Assembly: GCA_964347835.1 (NCBI GenBank) | Contig: CAYFZR010000022.1 | Coordinates: 1 to 12,652 of the forward strand | DNA from: CAYFZR01 sp964347835 [NCBI: uncultured archaeon] | GTDB lineage: Archaea > CAYFZR01 | DNA length: 12,652 bases | Direction of reading: 5' to 3' | Shown here: positions 1-6,202 of the stretch, one piece after another | Layout of the letters: each line of letters begins with the position of its first letter | Numbering within the stretch: the first letter of the stretch is position 1 | Notes under the pieces: generated by a model | Database searches by the model: none | What the model was told of the DNA's origin: nothing | What the model saw: the letters and a program-made list of their open reading frames with translations, nothing else | Position numbers and translations under genes: made by a program

Positions 1-113
1 CCGAATATCGCGAAGGTCTCGGACATTACTGACAAGACTAAACTCTTTCCCATTGTTCCTGGTTCTTTTGCCGCTGCTCCTATCCCTCCAGCAGCAGTTA
101 TACCCTGTCCTAT
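1..113. repeat. Left copy of exact 113-bp terminal direct repeat
   Basis: Bases 1-113 are identical to 12540-12652 in the same orientation. Both lie in the last hairpin of the proteolipid gene, and the coding frame is continuous when the copies are merged. This is what a circular molecule (12,539 bp unique) looks like when output as a linear contig. The copy is specific to this proteolipid: the matching stretch of the three-hairpin gene differs at many positions, so confusion with that gene does not explain it. Confidence 0.97.
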
Positions 114-935
114 TCCTGATAGTCCAGCTAATCCTACCGAGGCACCTGCCCCTATTAGTGCAACTCCAACTAAGGGCGAGACCTCTTTTATCGTTCCTAA
201 AAGGCCTGAAAATACTAAGAGTAATATGGCAATCAACAACCCATATATTGCTTGAGTCTCAGGCAATACAGAAAAGACCATTCCTCTGCCAAATATTTCA
301 GGAACTTCTCTGGAGGCTCCGATGCCTGCTGAGGCTGCTATGCCCTGTCCTATAGCCGATAAACCTGCCAAACCTACTGCTACTCCAGCGCCTACTCCAG
401 CCAAACCTGCAAAGAAGTAAAAATCTTCGTAGGGTGCTACTATTCCAGCACCAGCCAGAACACCTGTAGATGCCAGCAAAAGTATAGCGGTGAGCAATCC
501 ATATATTGCTTGAGTCTCAGGCAATACAGAGAAGACCATTCCCTTGCCAAACATCTCTGGTGCCTCTGCTGTAATGCCAACGCCTGATGCTGCGGCTATA
601 CCCTGTCCTATAGCAGATAAACCCGCCATACCGACTCCTATTCCTGCTCCTAGGCAAGCAAGACCCATCAACAAATTGAAATCCGTCTTTGGTGCTCCGG
701 CCAATAAACCGGTTCCAAGGAGTATAAGTATCGCAGTCAACAATCCATAAATCGCCTGGGTTTGTGGGAGTGCCTGAAATACTATGGCTGTGCCAAATTT
801 ACCGGGATCCTCGGCGATTACACCTGTTCCGGCTGCTCCAGTTATACCAACACCAATTCCAGACCCAATACCGGCTAATCCCATTGCAAGACCCGCGCCA
901 ACTGCTGCAATAGCAACGTTTGGGTTCATTGGCAT
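1..935 (-). CDS. atpK: Four-hairpin proteolipid (c subunit) of A-type ATP synthase, 5' part; 3' end lies at the other window edge
   Basis: Membrane rotor subunit that carries ions through the A0 sector. Start chosen at the ATG at 935-933, preceded seven bases earlier by a GGAGG ribosome site that overlaps the end of atpI. Joined across the window ends to the stop at 12491-12493, the product is 327 residues: four hairpins of about 80 residues, eight membrane helices. The carboxylate position is Gln58 in hairpin 1 (LPQTQAIYG), then Glu140 and Glu226 (both LPETQAIYG) and Glu306 (MSETFAIFG). The partner glutamine in the first helix (GQGI) is at 111, 197 and 277 and missing from hairpin 1. So four hairpins carry three ion sites. 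Archaeal K usually has two or three hairpins (Methanocaldococcus jannaschii: three with two carboxylates); Methanopyrus has thirteen. Hairpin 3 has an unusual aromatic/acidic loop around 167-175. Third gene of the H-I-K unit. In the linear window the reading frame runs off the left edge. Confidence 0.93.
   Translation of the reverse strand, partial: MPMNPNVAIAAVGAGLAMGLAGIGSGIGVGITGAAGTGVIAEDPGKFGTAIVFQALPQTQAIYGLLTAILILLGTGLLAGAPKTDFNLLMGLACLGAGIGVGMAGLSAIGQGIAAASGVGITAEAPEMFGKGMVFSVLPETQAIYGLLTAILLLASTGVLAGAGIVAPYEDFYFFAGLAGVGAGVAVGLAGLSAIGQGIAASAGIGASREVPEIFGRGMVFSVLPETQAIYGLLIAILLLVFSGLLGTIKEVSPLVGVALIGAGASVGLAGLSGIGQGITAAGGIGAAAKEPGTMGKSLVLSVMSETFAIF
241..272. repeat. Internal hairpin repeat, copy in hairpin 3 of the four-hairpin proteolipid
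   Basis: Thirty-two bases identical to 499-530; after one mismatch another 11 identical bases follow (274-284 and 532-542). The spacing of 258 bases is 86 codons, one hairpin. It encodes the carboxylate helix motif PETQAIYG. Identity includes synonymous positions, which suggests recent hairpin duplication or conversion inside the gene. Confidence 0.9.
499..530. repeat. Internal hairpin repeat, copy in hairpin 2 of the four-hairpin proteolipid
   Basis: Direct-repeat partner of 241-272, one hairpin (258 bases) away in the same gene. The second hairpin of the three-hairpin proteolipid (about 4150-4196) carries a closely similar stretch on the opposite strand. Confidence 0.9.
589..632. repeat. 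44-bp exact inverted match to 4057-4100 (K4 versus K3)
   Basis: The reverse complement of this stretch is identical to 4057-4100 in the three-hairpin gene. It codes for the first helix of hairpin 2, including the ion-site glutamine (SAIGQGIAAA). Identity extends through synonymous sites, while flanking codons differ. Confidence 0.9.
718..773. repeat. 56-bp exact inverted match to 3916-3971 (K4 versus K3)
   Basis: The reverse complement is identical to 3916-3971. It covers the second helix of hairpin 1 (ALPQTQAIYGLLTAILIL). Together with 589-632 it forms the longest shared DNA between the two oppositely oriented proteolipid genes, a possible substrate for conversion or inversion of the roughly 3.1 kb between them. 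Confidence 0.9.
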
Positions 936-946
936 ATCAATTCCTC

Positions 947-2995
947 CTATTCCACTACTGTAACCTCTCGATTTACCTTGAAGGGCGTAAATCTTCTACC
1001 TCCGCCCTCATAAAACTTTCCGAAGAACTCTACATAGTGTAACCTAAGCGAATGAACGAAGGCTCCAAGTCCGTTCATCGCCATGTTGAAAGTGTGTCCC
1101 ACGATGAATACTATTATCATTAATATGAACCCTACGTGAGGCGTGCCTTTAACCATGCCTGCAAGCATATTTACAGTCATGGCAATTCCTCCTGTAGCCA
1201 ATCCTAATGCAAGCAACCTCGCATAAGACAAAAAGTCGCCGATATAACCAGTAATATCGAAAAAGCCCATTGGATCTATGTAGGGGAATTCTGGTCTAGT
1301 CAATAGCATTAATAAGGATACTACTGTTGCCATAACAGCAACTTTCTTTATGAATGGACTAAACTCCATACCGAACAATGTGGAGGTAACCAGTACGTAC
1401 ATACCGGGTTGGAAAAACCATAGCCATAAATGCTCACTCACAGTCACCATGTACTGTTTTCTTTTTAGGGACATATAGAGGCCTATTAGGACTCCTATAT
1501 TTATGTGGATGAGTCCGAATATCAACGCCGTTAAAAGAAAGACTACCAAAGGACTCTGAACCGTTCCGAGGAAAGTTATGTTTTCTTTTCCAAGGGGCTC
1601 GAACCAAATTGCAGGTATTTTCCAAGGAATTAATCCCGCTTCACTCAACCGAGTTGTTAAGTCACCAAACCAACCACCTAACATGGCGCCTAAAAATATT
1701 GTGCTAGCGCCCGCGGACATAAGTATAAAGCTAAACCTTCTTATCCCCATATTGTATTTTCCAGCACCTCTAAAAAGCGCAAAACCTAAAGAACCTATTA
1801 TAATACCATAAAACGCATCAGAGAGCATTAAACCATAAAAGATTAGGAATGCTACCGCAAATATCATCGTGGGGTCAATTTCATCGTATCTTGGAGGTGA
1901 AAAAGTTTCAGTTAAAAGTTCAAACGGTCTGAATATCTTCGGGTTATCAAAGAGTACAGGAATTTCTTCTACTGGCTCATCAATTGGATTAGAAATCTCA
2001 ATTACACAATGTCCATCTGTTAACTGCTCAATTTTCTTAACAGTTTCCGTAGAATCCTTCGCTGTAACCCATGCCTCCAACATAAAAGCATTATCCGTCT
2101 TCAAAAATTTCGTACTTACCTCGCCCCTTTCTTTCTCTATTGTAAGTTCTTCCTGAATTGCCAACAATTTATCTTCCCAATTATCGGACAATTCTCTTAT
2201 CTTAGAAAGGACTTCATCTTTTTTAGAGTTTATTTGAATCATCTCTTCCTTCAAGTTCATAGTTACTACAGAAGGGTGTTCTTTTAAACCAGCAGGTAAT
2301 TCAAATGCCTCAAATCCGGCTCTTCTCAAAACTTCACTTACATTTTCAAGATAATCTTTGGAGACAGCGGTTACTAATACAGCACGCTCTTCATCAATGA
2401 TTTTTGTTATAACTACTGCTTCTCCGTTTGCCTCTGCAAGTATTATGTCGGTTAGGTCCTTTCCCGTAGGCAGTGAGCCGCACAAGACCGGTACATACGG
2501 ACCATCATACAGCAATTCTACATCAACATCAAGATGTACTAATTCGCTCATAACTTTGATAAGAGTGTCAACCTGTTCTCGTCTCTCTTCCAAGGAATTT
2601 TGGTTTTTTTCGAGTTCTTGAACTAAGGGTTCTGTATCGTTCAATATTTTGTTTGCGTCTTCAATTAGTTGTTTTGGCTCCTTTTTATCAATTTTTATGA
2701 TTTTAGGTTCATTTGGAGCAAAAAAAGCCTTTAATGGATTTAATTCTTGCTTAGGTACAGCCGCCTCAAAAATCGACAAAACTCTTCCTACCCTCATGAT
2801 GAGCGGGGAAACTTTTCTAGCAATCTCAGACGGCTCATCCTTTTTGACGATCTTTGCCCAATCTGGTGATTGAATCTTTTCAGAAAGGTCATAGAGTTGA
2901 GCGGTTCCGATTTCATGTAAGTTTCTTACAAGGTCGTGTTTATGGGAATCTAAGGTGACTACTTTTAATTTTTGCATCCGCGCTGTTCGAAACAT
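947..2995 (-). CDS. atpI: A-type ATP synthase subunit I (a subunit), copy 1
   Basis: Stator subunit that forms the ion half-channels against the proteolipid ring. The 682 residues are full length for the family. Residues 1 to about 370 are cytoplasmic with coiled-coil arms near 105-150 and 250-292; about 375-650 hold seven to eight membrane helices. The family hallmarks are visible: SYARLLAL with Arg593 in the penultimate helix region, the position expected for the essential arginine, and HSLRLHYVEFFGKFYEGGG near the C-terminus (Arg651). The start MFRTARM fits the usual N-terminus of the family and has a GAGGGAGG stretch just upstream. It lies 21 bases after H and its stop overlaps the ribosome site of the four-hairpin K, giving the canonical H-I-K order. 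It is clearly divergent from copy 2 at 7053-9167, so this is an old paralogue and not a recent duplicate. Confidence 0.95.
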   Translation of the reverse strand: MFRTARMQKLKVVTLDSHKHDLVRNLHEIGTAQLYDLSEKIQSPDWAKIVKKDEPSEIARKVSPLIMRVGRVLSIFEAAVPKQELNPLKAFFAPNEPKIIKIDKKEPKQLIEDANKILNDTEPLVQELEKNQNSLEERREQVDTLIKVMSELVHLDVDVELLYDGPYVPVLCGSLPTGKDLTDIILAEANGEAVVITKIIDEERAVLVTAVSKDYLENVSEVLRRAGFEAFELPAGLKEHPSVVTMNLKEEMIQINSKKDEVLSKIRELSDNWEDKLLAIQEELTIEKERGEVSTKFLKTDNAFMLEAWVTAKDSTETVKKIEQLTDGHCVIEISNPIDEPVEEIPVLFDNPKIFRPFELLTETFSPPRYDEIDPTMIFAVAFLIFYGLMLSDAFYGIIIGSLGFALFRGAGKYNMGIRRFSFILMSAGASTIFLGAMLGGWFGDLTTRLSEAGLIPWKIPAIWFEPLGKENITFLGTVQSPLVVFLLTALIFGLIHINIGVLIGLYMSLKRKQYMVTVSEHLWLWFFQPGMYVLVTSTLFGMEFSPFIKKVAVMATVVSLLMLLTRPEFPYIDPMGFFDITGYIGDFLSYARLLALGLATGGIAMTVNMLAGMVKGTPHVGFILMIIVFIVGHTFNMAMNGLGAFVHSLRLHYVEFFGKFYEGGGRRFTPFKVNREVTVVE

Positions 2996-3016
2996 AGGCC
3001 TCCCTCTTGGCGATCT

Positions 3017-3331
3017 TCACAGTCCAAGAACTGACTTTATTATAGCGTCGATAGCGTCATCGAGTTTTCCGGTGGCCTTTTTCTTTAATTCTTCCGATCC
3101 CTTCTCACCTTCTTTGATGATTTCTGAAGCCTCTTCTTCTGCCTCTTTCCTCGCATTTTCGATTAATTTTTTTGCATGATCTTTTGCCTCTTCCTCAGCC
3201 TTTTTAAGCAGGTCAGAAGCCTCAATCTCTGCTCTTTCAATCAATCTTTCTGATTCCTTTTCTGCATCTTCTATTTTCTTTAGACATTCGTTTTCAACTT
3301 TTTTTATAGTCATCAATGCCTCTACAACCAC
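3017..3331 (-). CDS. atpH: A-type ATP synthase subunit H (peripheral stalk)
   Basis: Small stalk protein that pairs with subunit E to hold the catalytic head to subunit I. With a GTG start at 3331-3329 the product is 104 residues, the usual length for archaeal H; GGGGG lies seven bases upstream. The reading frame stays open back to 3430, but that extension crosses the promoter and does not resemble the family. Nearly the whole protein is a charged heptad-like helix rich in Glu, Lys and Ala (for example AEIEASDLLKKAEEEAKDHA), ending in a short segment DDAIDAIIKSVLGL. First gene of the minus-strand unit, 21 bases before atpI. Its partner E is not in the window. Low-complexity coiled coil makes the E-versus-H call rest on length and on position ahead of I. 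Confidence 0.88.
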   Translation of the reverse strand: MVVEALMTIKKVENECLKKIEDAEKESERLIERAEIEASDLLKKAEEEAKDHAKKLIENARKEAEEEASEIIKEGEKGSEELKKKATGKLDDAIDAIIKSVLGL

Positions 3332-3369
3332 TGTTAAGCCCCCGTATGTTCTACGATGTAATTTATTAA

Positions 3370-3392
3370 ATGGGTATTTATATTTTATCGCT
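3370..3392. promoter_or_regulatory. Divergent AT-rich core promoter between atpH and the AtpZ-like gene
   Basis: On the minus strand GCGATAAAATATAAATA resembles BRE plus TATA, about 45 bases before the atpH GTG, leaving a short leader with GGGGG. On the plus strand TATTTATATTTTAT lies about 35-45 bases before the ATG at 3421, so that mRNA would start very close to the start codon and may be almost leaderless; no ribosome site is visible there. One TATA region would thus serve both directions. Confidence 0.6.
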
Positions 3393-3420
3393 AATAAAAG
3401 AGTTATATAGCGTGATAAAA

Positions 3421-3630
3421 ATGACATCAAGACCAGATAAAAAAACTATAACTTGGATAAGAGGAATTACGATTGGAACAGAGTTAGCATTTACAATCAT
3501 TATTTGTACATTTTTGGGGTATGTTATAGGCAGAAAGTTTGGCGAACTTCAATCGGTTTTGGGTCTGACATTGGGATTGCTTTTTGGATTCTTCTTAGGT
3601 ATAAAAAGAATACTTTCCATAGATATTTAA
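3421..3630 (+). CDS. AtpZ-like two-helix membrane protein, copy 1
   Basis: Product of 69 residues with two membrane helices joined by a short turn and a basic N-terminus (MTSRPDKKTITW). The pattern ELAFTIIICTFLGYVIGRKFG then GLTLGLLFGFFLGIKR matches the AtpZ/'ATPase gene 1' family of bacterial F-type operons, where AtpZ and AtpI are linked to c-ring assembly and to Mg/Ca supply. In an archaeal A-type locus such a protein is unexpected. The ATG at 3421 is chosen because the upstream extension crosses the promoter. It stands alone between the divergent promoter and a T7 terminator, ahead of the three-hairpin proteolipid. Family assignment is by pattern only. Confidence 0.7.
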   Translation: MTSRPDKKTITWIRGITIGTELAFTIIICTFLGYVIGRKFGELQSVLGLTLGLLFGFFLGIKRILSIDI

Positions 3631-3637
3631 TTTTTTT
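3631..3637 (+). terminator. Poly-T terminator after the first AtpZ-like gene
   Basis: Seven T residues directly after the TAA stop, followed about 50 bases later by a separate promoter. Archaeal RNA polymerase terminates at such U-tracts without a required hairpin. Confidence 0.55.
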
Positions 3638-3682
3638 ACTACATTATGTTCTAATTGTACTACAACAAACTTCTATTTTGCT

Positions 3683-3730
3683 CCGAAACGTTTAATAATA
3701 AAAATTTTGTGAACTGTTTGTAACAACATG
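3683..3730 (+). promoter_or_regulatory. Core promoter of the K3-C1 unit
   Basis: CGAAACGTTTAATAATA (BRE-like then TATA at about 3691-3699) is followed 32 bases from the TATA start by ACAACATG at 3723-3730, the likely start region. The same arrangement, including ACAACATG at 33 bases, occurs before the gene at 6203. The leader then has GGGGGA at 3741-3746, eight bases before the ATG. Confidence 0.65.
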
Positions 3731-3753
3731 AGCGTATAACGGGGGAATGAAAT

Positions 3754-4482
3754 ATGCCATTGGATGTTAATCTCGCTCTTGCTGCAGTAGGAGCAGGTCT
3801 TGCGATGGGAATTGCAGCAGTAGGATCTGGAATTGGTGTTGGTATAACTGGAGCAGCCGGAGCCACAGTTATATCTGAGAGTCCAGAGAAATTCGGAGTA
3901 ACAATCGTATTTTCAGCACTCCCACAAACCCAGGCGATTTATGGATTGTTGACTGCGATACTTATACTCCTCGGAACTGGTCTAATAACAAAGGCCCCAA
4001 GAGAAGGTTTTTCCGCTCTTATGGCTATGGCATCTTTAGGAGCAGGAATAGCAGTTGGTATGGCGGGTTTATCTGCTATAGGACAGGGTATAGCCGCAGC
4101 TAGCGGAATAGGGGCAACATCAGAGAATCCAGAAGTATTTGGTAAGGGAATGGTCTTTTCTGTATTGCCGGAGACTCAAGCAATATATGGATTGCTTACC
4201 GCTATACTTTTGCTGGTTTTTGCAGGCATCATAGGTACCATGGGTAAAGCGGTTTCAACAATGGTAGGGCTCGCAACCATTGGAGCCGGTGCTTCTGTAG
4301 GATTAGCCGGACTGTCAGGAATAGGACAGGGTATAACTGCGGCAAGCGGCATAGGAGCTGCGGCAAAAGAGCCTGCAACAATGGGCAAAAGCATCGTATT
4401 AGCGGTTATGTCTGAGACCTTCGCGATATTCGGCTTGTTAATAGCGTTGCTAATAATGTATGGTACAGGGCTCTTTGGCTAA
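3754..4482 (+). CDS. atpK: Three-hairpin proteolipid (c subunit) of A-type ATP synthase
   Basis: Rotor subunit of 242 residues: three hairpins, six helices. The ion-site position is Gln58 in hairpin 1 (LPQTQAIYG), Glu140 in hairpin 2 (LPETQAIYG) and Glu221 in hairpin 3 (MSETFAIFG); the partner glutamine is present at 111 and 192 and absent from hairpin 1. This is the Methanocaldococcus jannaschii arrangement, six helices with two carboxylates. The residues around each Glu (Thr, Gln, Tyr) resemble the sodium ligands of Enterococcus hirae NtpK, so sodium coupling is plausible. The first ATG has a GGGGG ribosome site. Hairpins 1-2 and the C-terminus share long identical DNA with the four-hairpin gene on the other strand. 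Followed 34 bases later by C1. Confidence 0.95.
   Translation: MPLDVNLALAAVGAGLAMGIAAVGSGIGVGITGAAGATVISESPEKFGVTIVFSALPQTQAIYGLLTAILILLGTGLITKAPREGFSALMAMASLGAGIAVGMAGLSAIGQGIAAASGIGATSENPEVFGKGMVFSVLPETQAIYGLLTAILLLVFAGIIGTMGKAVSTMVGLATIGAGASVGLAGLSGIGQGITAASGIGAAAKEPATMGKSIVLAVMSETFAIFGLLIALLIMYGTGLFG
3916..3971. repeat. 56-bp exact inverted match to 718-773
   Basis: Shared with the four-hairpin gene, covering the second helix of hairpin 1. The flanking codons diverge at once (for example TTTTCA here against TTTCAG there), so the block is a sharply bounded patch. Confidence 0.9.
4057..4100. repeat. 44-bp exact inverted match to 589-632
   Basis: Second shared patch, in the first helix of hairpin 2. 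A third, 32-base patch at 4414-4445 matches the four-hairpin gene across the window ends (12529-12539 joined to 1-21). Confidence 0.9.
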
Positions 4483-4516
4483 AAAGATTACCAAAAAGTA
4501 CATGAGGGGTAAAGTC

Positions 4517-5986
4517 ATGGTAAACGGTATCGAAGATTACTTGACCATTGCAGAAGTATTTGGATTTGCAGAACATCCTCAGATTTTCTTCACACTTGTT
4601 CTAATTTTAGCGACATTATCCTTTATAATCATCATCATACCTATTATCAGGTTTGTAATGGATGTTGCACCTTATTCTTTGTTAAACGCGAAAATACGGG
4701 CAATGGAGGCAAAATATATAGGTAAACCTAAATTTAATCAACTATTAGAATCAGACTCTTTGATAGAAGCGATGGTAAACCTTGGTGATACAGAGTACGG
4801 AAAATACACAGAAGAAGTCTTAGCAGATAGCAAAGGACTATTAGATGCAGAAATTGTGTTTAATCAATGTTTAAAGGATGTTTACGATAAAATTTTACAT
4901 TTCTCTCCTGAAGACGCGAAAAGAATGATTTTTACATGGACAAAGAGATGGGAGATAAAGAATTTAAAAAAGATACTTAGGGCTATTCACGCCGGCGTAT
5001 CTCCGGACATCAGTACCATGATCCCGATAGGAGAACTTGATGTGCCTCAACTAGAATCCTTGGCTGATTCTAGAAGTATGGAAGAATTAATTTCAAAACT
5101 CGAGGGCACAGAGTATGGAGAAGTTCTAAAGGATTTTTTAACTGATTATGAGGAAAAAAAATTTCTATTGATCCTAGAAAGTGCTTTAGATAGATATTAT
5201 TACTTTAAAACTTGGTCGTTAGTTGCATCAGGTATAACAGACGAACTGAAGATGTTTAAGGTCTTTTTTGGAATCTGGATTGACATAGAAAACATAAAAA
5301 CCTTATTAAGATTAAAGTCAGAAAACGTTTCTCCTGAGGAGATAAAGAACCTACTGATACCCATTGGATATAATATAATGCCAGAAATCCTTTTGAGTCT
5401 AGCAGAAGCATACAACATAGAGGAAGTTATAAGTGGAATCGAAGGAACTCCTTATGGTAGAATAATCAGTGAACTCTTGCCTGAATACGAAGAAATCGGT
5501 TCTATAATTCCTTTTGAAAGAAAACTCGATGAATTTTTGTTAGAAACTGAGTTGGCAATATCGTTAAGACAGCCTTTTTCAATTTCGCCCCTCGTAAACT
5601 ACCTTCTTCAGAGAGAGAACGAAATAAATGATATTAAGACAGTGCTTAAATGCAAAGAAGAGGGATACACCTCAGAGCAAACTCAAAAGCTCATTGAATT
5701 TGGCGTGGCAGTTCCTGTTATAGAATTGTTCGAGCCAGAGGCTATAAGAACTAGGCTTGATATCGATTTAGGCGAGATGGGGCGCCTAATAACAATGTCA
5801 ATCCACTACGGGTCAAAAGATACTGAAGGAATAGAGTCTACCACAGGATTACCAAGGCACAGGGTCGAAGAAAGACTGAGAGTACTCAGATTGATGGGGT
5901 TGGTAATAGAAACCGAAAAAGGATTAAAACTTACTAGAAAGGGGGAAAGTATTGTGAAACTAATAAAGAGGGTGGAGGAAGAGTGA
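4517..5986 (+). CDS. atpC: A-type ATP synthase subunit C, copy 1, with N-terminal anchor and C-terminal winged-helix extension
   Basis: Subunit C is the funnel-shaped socket joining the central stalk to the proteolipid ring. The start is taken at the ATG at 4517, with GAGGGG seven bases upstream; in-frame upstream ATGs overlap or abut the K3 end. The product is 489 residues. Residues about 22-46 form one membrane helix, followed by the C core that begins APYSLLNAKIRAMEAKYIG. An N-terminal anchor is also known to me from Methanobacteriales C subunits. Residues about 418-489 add an extra domain (LGEMGRLI, then ESTTGLPRHRVEERLRVLRL, MGLVIETEKGLKLTRKG) with the look of a winged helix; it is absent from copy 2 and matches the tails of the membrane proteins at 6203 and 12479. 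Usual C proteins are about 340-390 residues, so the excess is this tail. It is not followed by E or F as in a canonical operon. Confidence 0.92.
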   Translation: MVNGIEDYLTIAEVFGFAEHPQIFFTLVLILATLSFIIIIIPIIRFVMDVAPYSLLNAKIRAMEAKYIGKPKFNQLLESDSLIEAMVNLGDTEYGKYTEEVLADSKGLLDAEIVFNQCLKDVYDKILHFSPEDAKRMIFTWTKRWEIKNLKKILRAIHAGVSPDISTMIPIGELDVPQLESLADSRSMEELISKLEGTEYGEVLKDFLTDYEEKKFLLILESALDRYYYFKTWSLVASGITDELKMFKVFFGIWIDIENIKTLLRLKSENVSPEEIKNLLIPIGYNIMPEILLSLAEAYNIEEVISGIEGTPYGRIISELLPEYEEIGSIIPFERKLDEFLLETELAISLRQPFSISPLVNYLLQRENEINDIKTVLKCKEEGYTSEQTQKLIEFGVAVPVIELFEPEAIRTRLDIDLGEMGRLITMSIHYGSKDTEGIESTTGLPRHRVEERLRVLRLMGLVIETEKGLKLTRKGESIVKLIKRVEEE

Positions 5987-6202
5987 TCCTTTTGTACATT
6001 TTTTATATAATTTTTTTACAAATTTTTTTAAAAATGCTTACAACTTTTTTTGATGAAACGAACGGAAGGAGGGTGGATTTTTGTATACAGTATTCTATCA
6101 ACTGTTCTTAATTTTAATTACAACTATTATGCCATTATATACGAAAAATTTAATATATAATGCCGAATCAAACTTGAACTTACAACATGGGGGAATATTT
6201 CA
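5987..6202 (+). terminator. 216-bp AT-rich intergenic region: four T-tracts, then a new promoter
   Basis: After the C1 stop there are T-runs at 5999-6004, 6011-6017, 6023-6029 and 6045-6051, a strong archaeal multi-tract terminator. A purine-rich patch GGAAGGAGGGTGG follows at 6064-6076, then AT-rich DNA leading to the promoter at about 6142-6160. No convincing gene is seen; two tiny hydrophobic frames are discussed under rejected items. This is the longest stretch without a gene in the window. Confidence 0.65.
6142..6189 (+). promoter_or_regulatory. Core promoter of the winged-helix/AbrB/I2-K2-C2 unit
   Basis: CGAAAAATTTAATATATA gives a BRE-like A-rich element and a TATA box at 6149-6158, and ACAACATG at 6182-6189 starts 33 bases downstream. 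GGGGG at 6189-6193 lies nine bases before the ATG at 6203. The arrangement closely copies the promoter of the K3-C1 unit, which suggests common control. Confidence 0.65.

Noticed and set aside
1-113. Terminal repeat considered as a phage or transposon terminal repeat
   Set aside because: It lies within a gene that reads through the join, and no mobility or virion gene is present. Circular contig overlap is the simpler explanation.
241-530. Repeated 32-base units considered as CRISPR or satellite repeats
   Set aside because: Only two copies, spaced by exactly one proteolipid hairpin in the coding frame; explained by internal gene duplication.
544-750. Plus-strand open frames rich in Pro/Ala opposite the proteolipid genes (also at 53-355, 3660-3866, 4176-4394, 9359-9709)
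   Set aside because: They are antisense to Gly/Ala-rich proteolipid helices, which produce Pro/Ala-rich open frames. No ribosome sites, and they overlap clearly real genes.
3332-3430. N-terminal extension of subunit H to an ATG at 3430
   Set aside because: The extension covers the TATA region and gives residues unlike the H family; GTG at 3331 with GGGGG seven bases upstream gives the usual 104 residues.
5983-6111. A 42-residue hydrophobic frame starting at GTG 5983, with GGTGGAGG just upstream
   Set aside because: The purine-rich stretch is also the coding sequence for the C1 tail (RVEE), and the frame runs through four T-tracts that read as Phe/Leu/Ile by composition. No homology is recognised; more likely a terminator.
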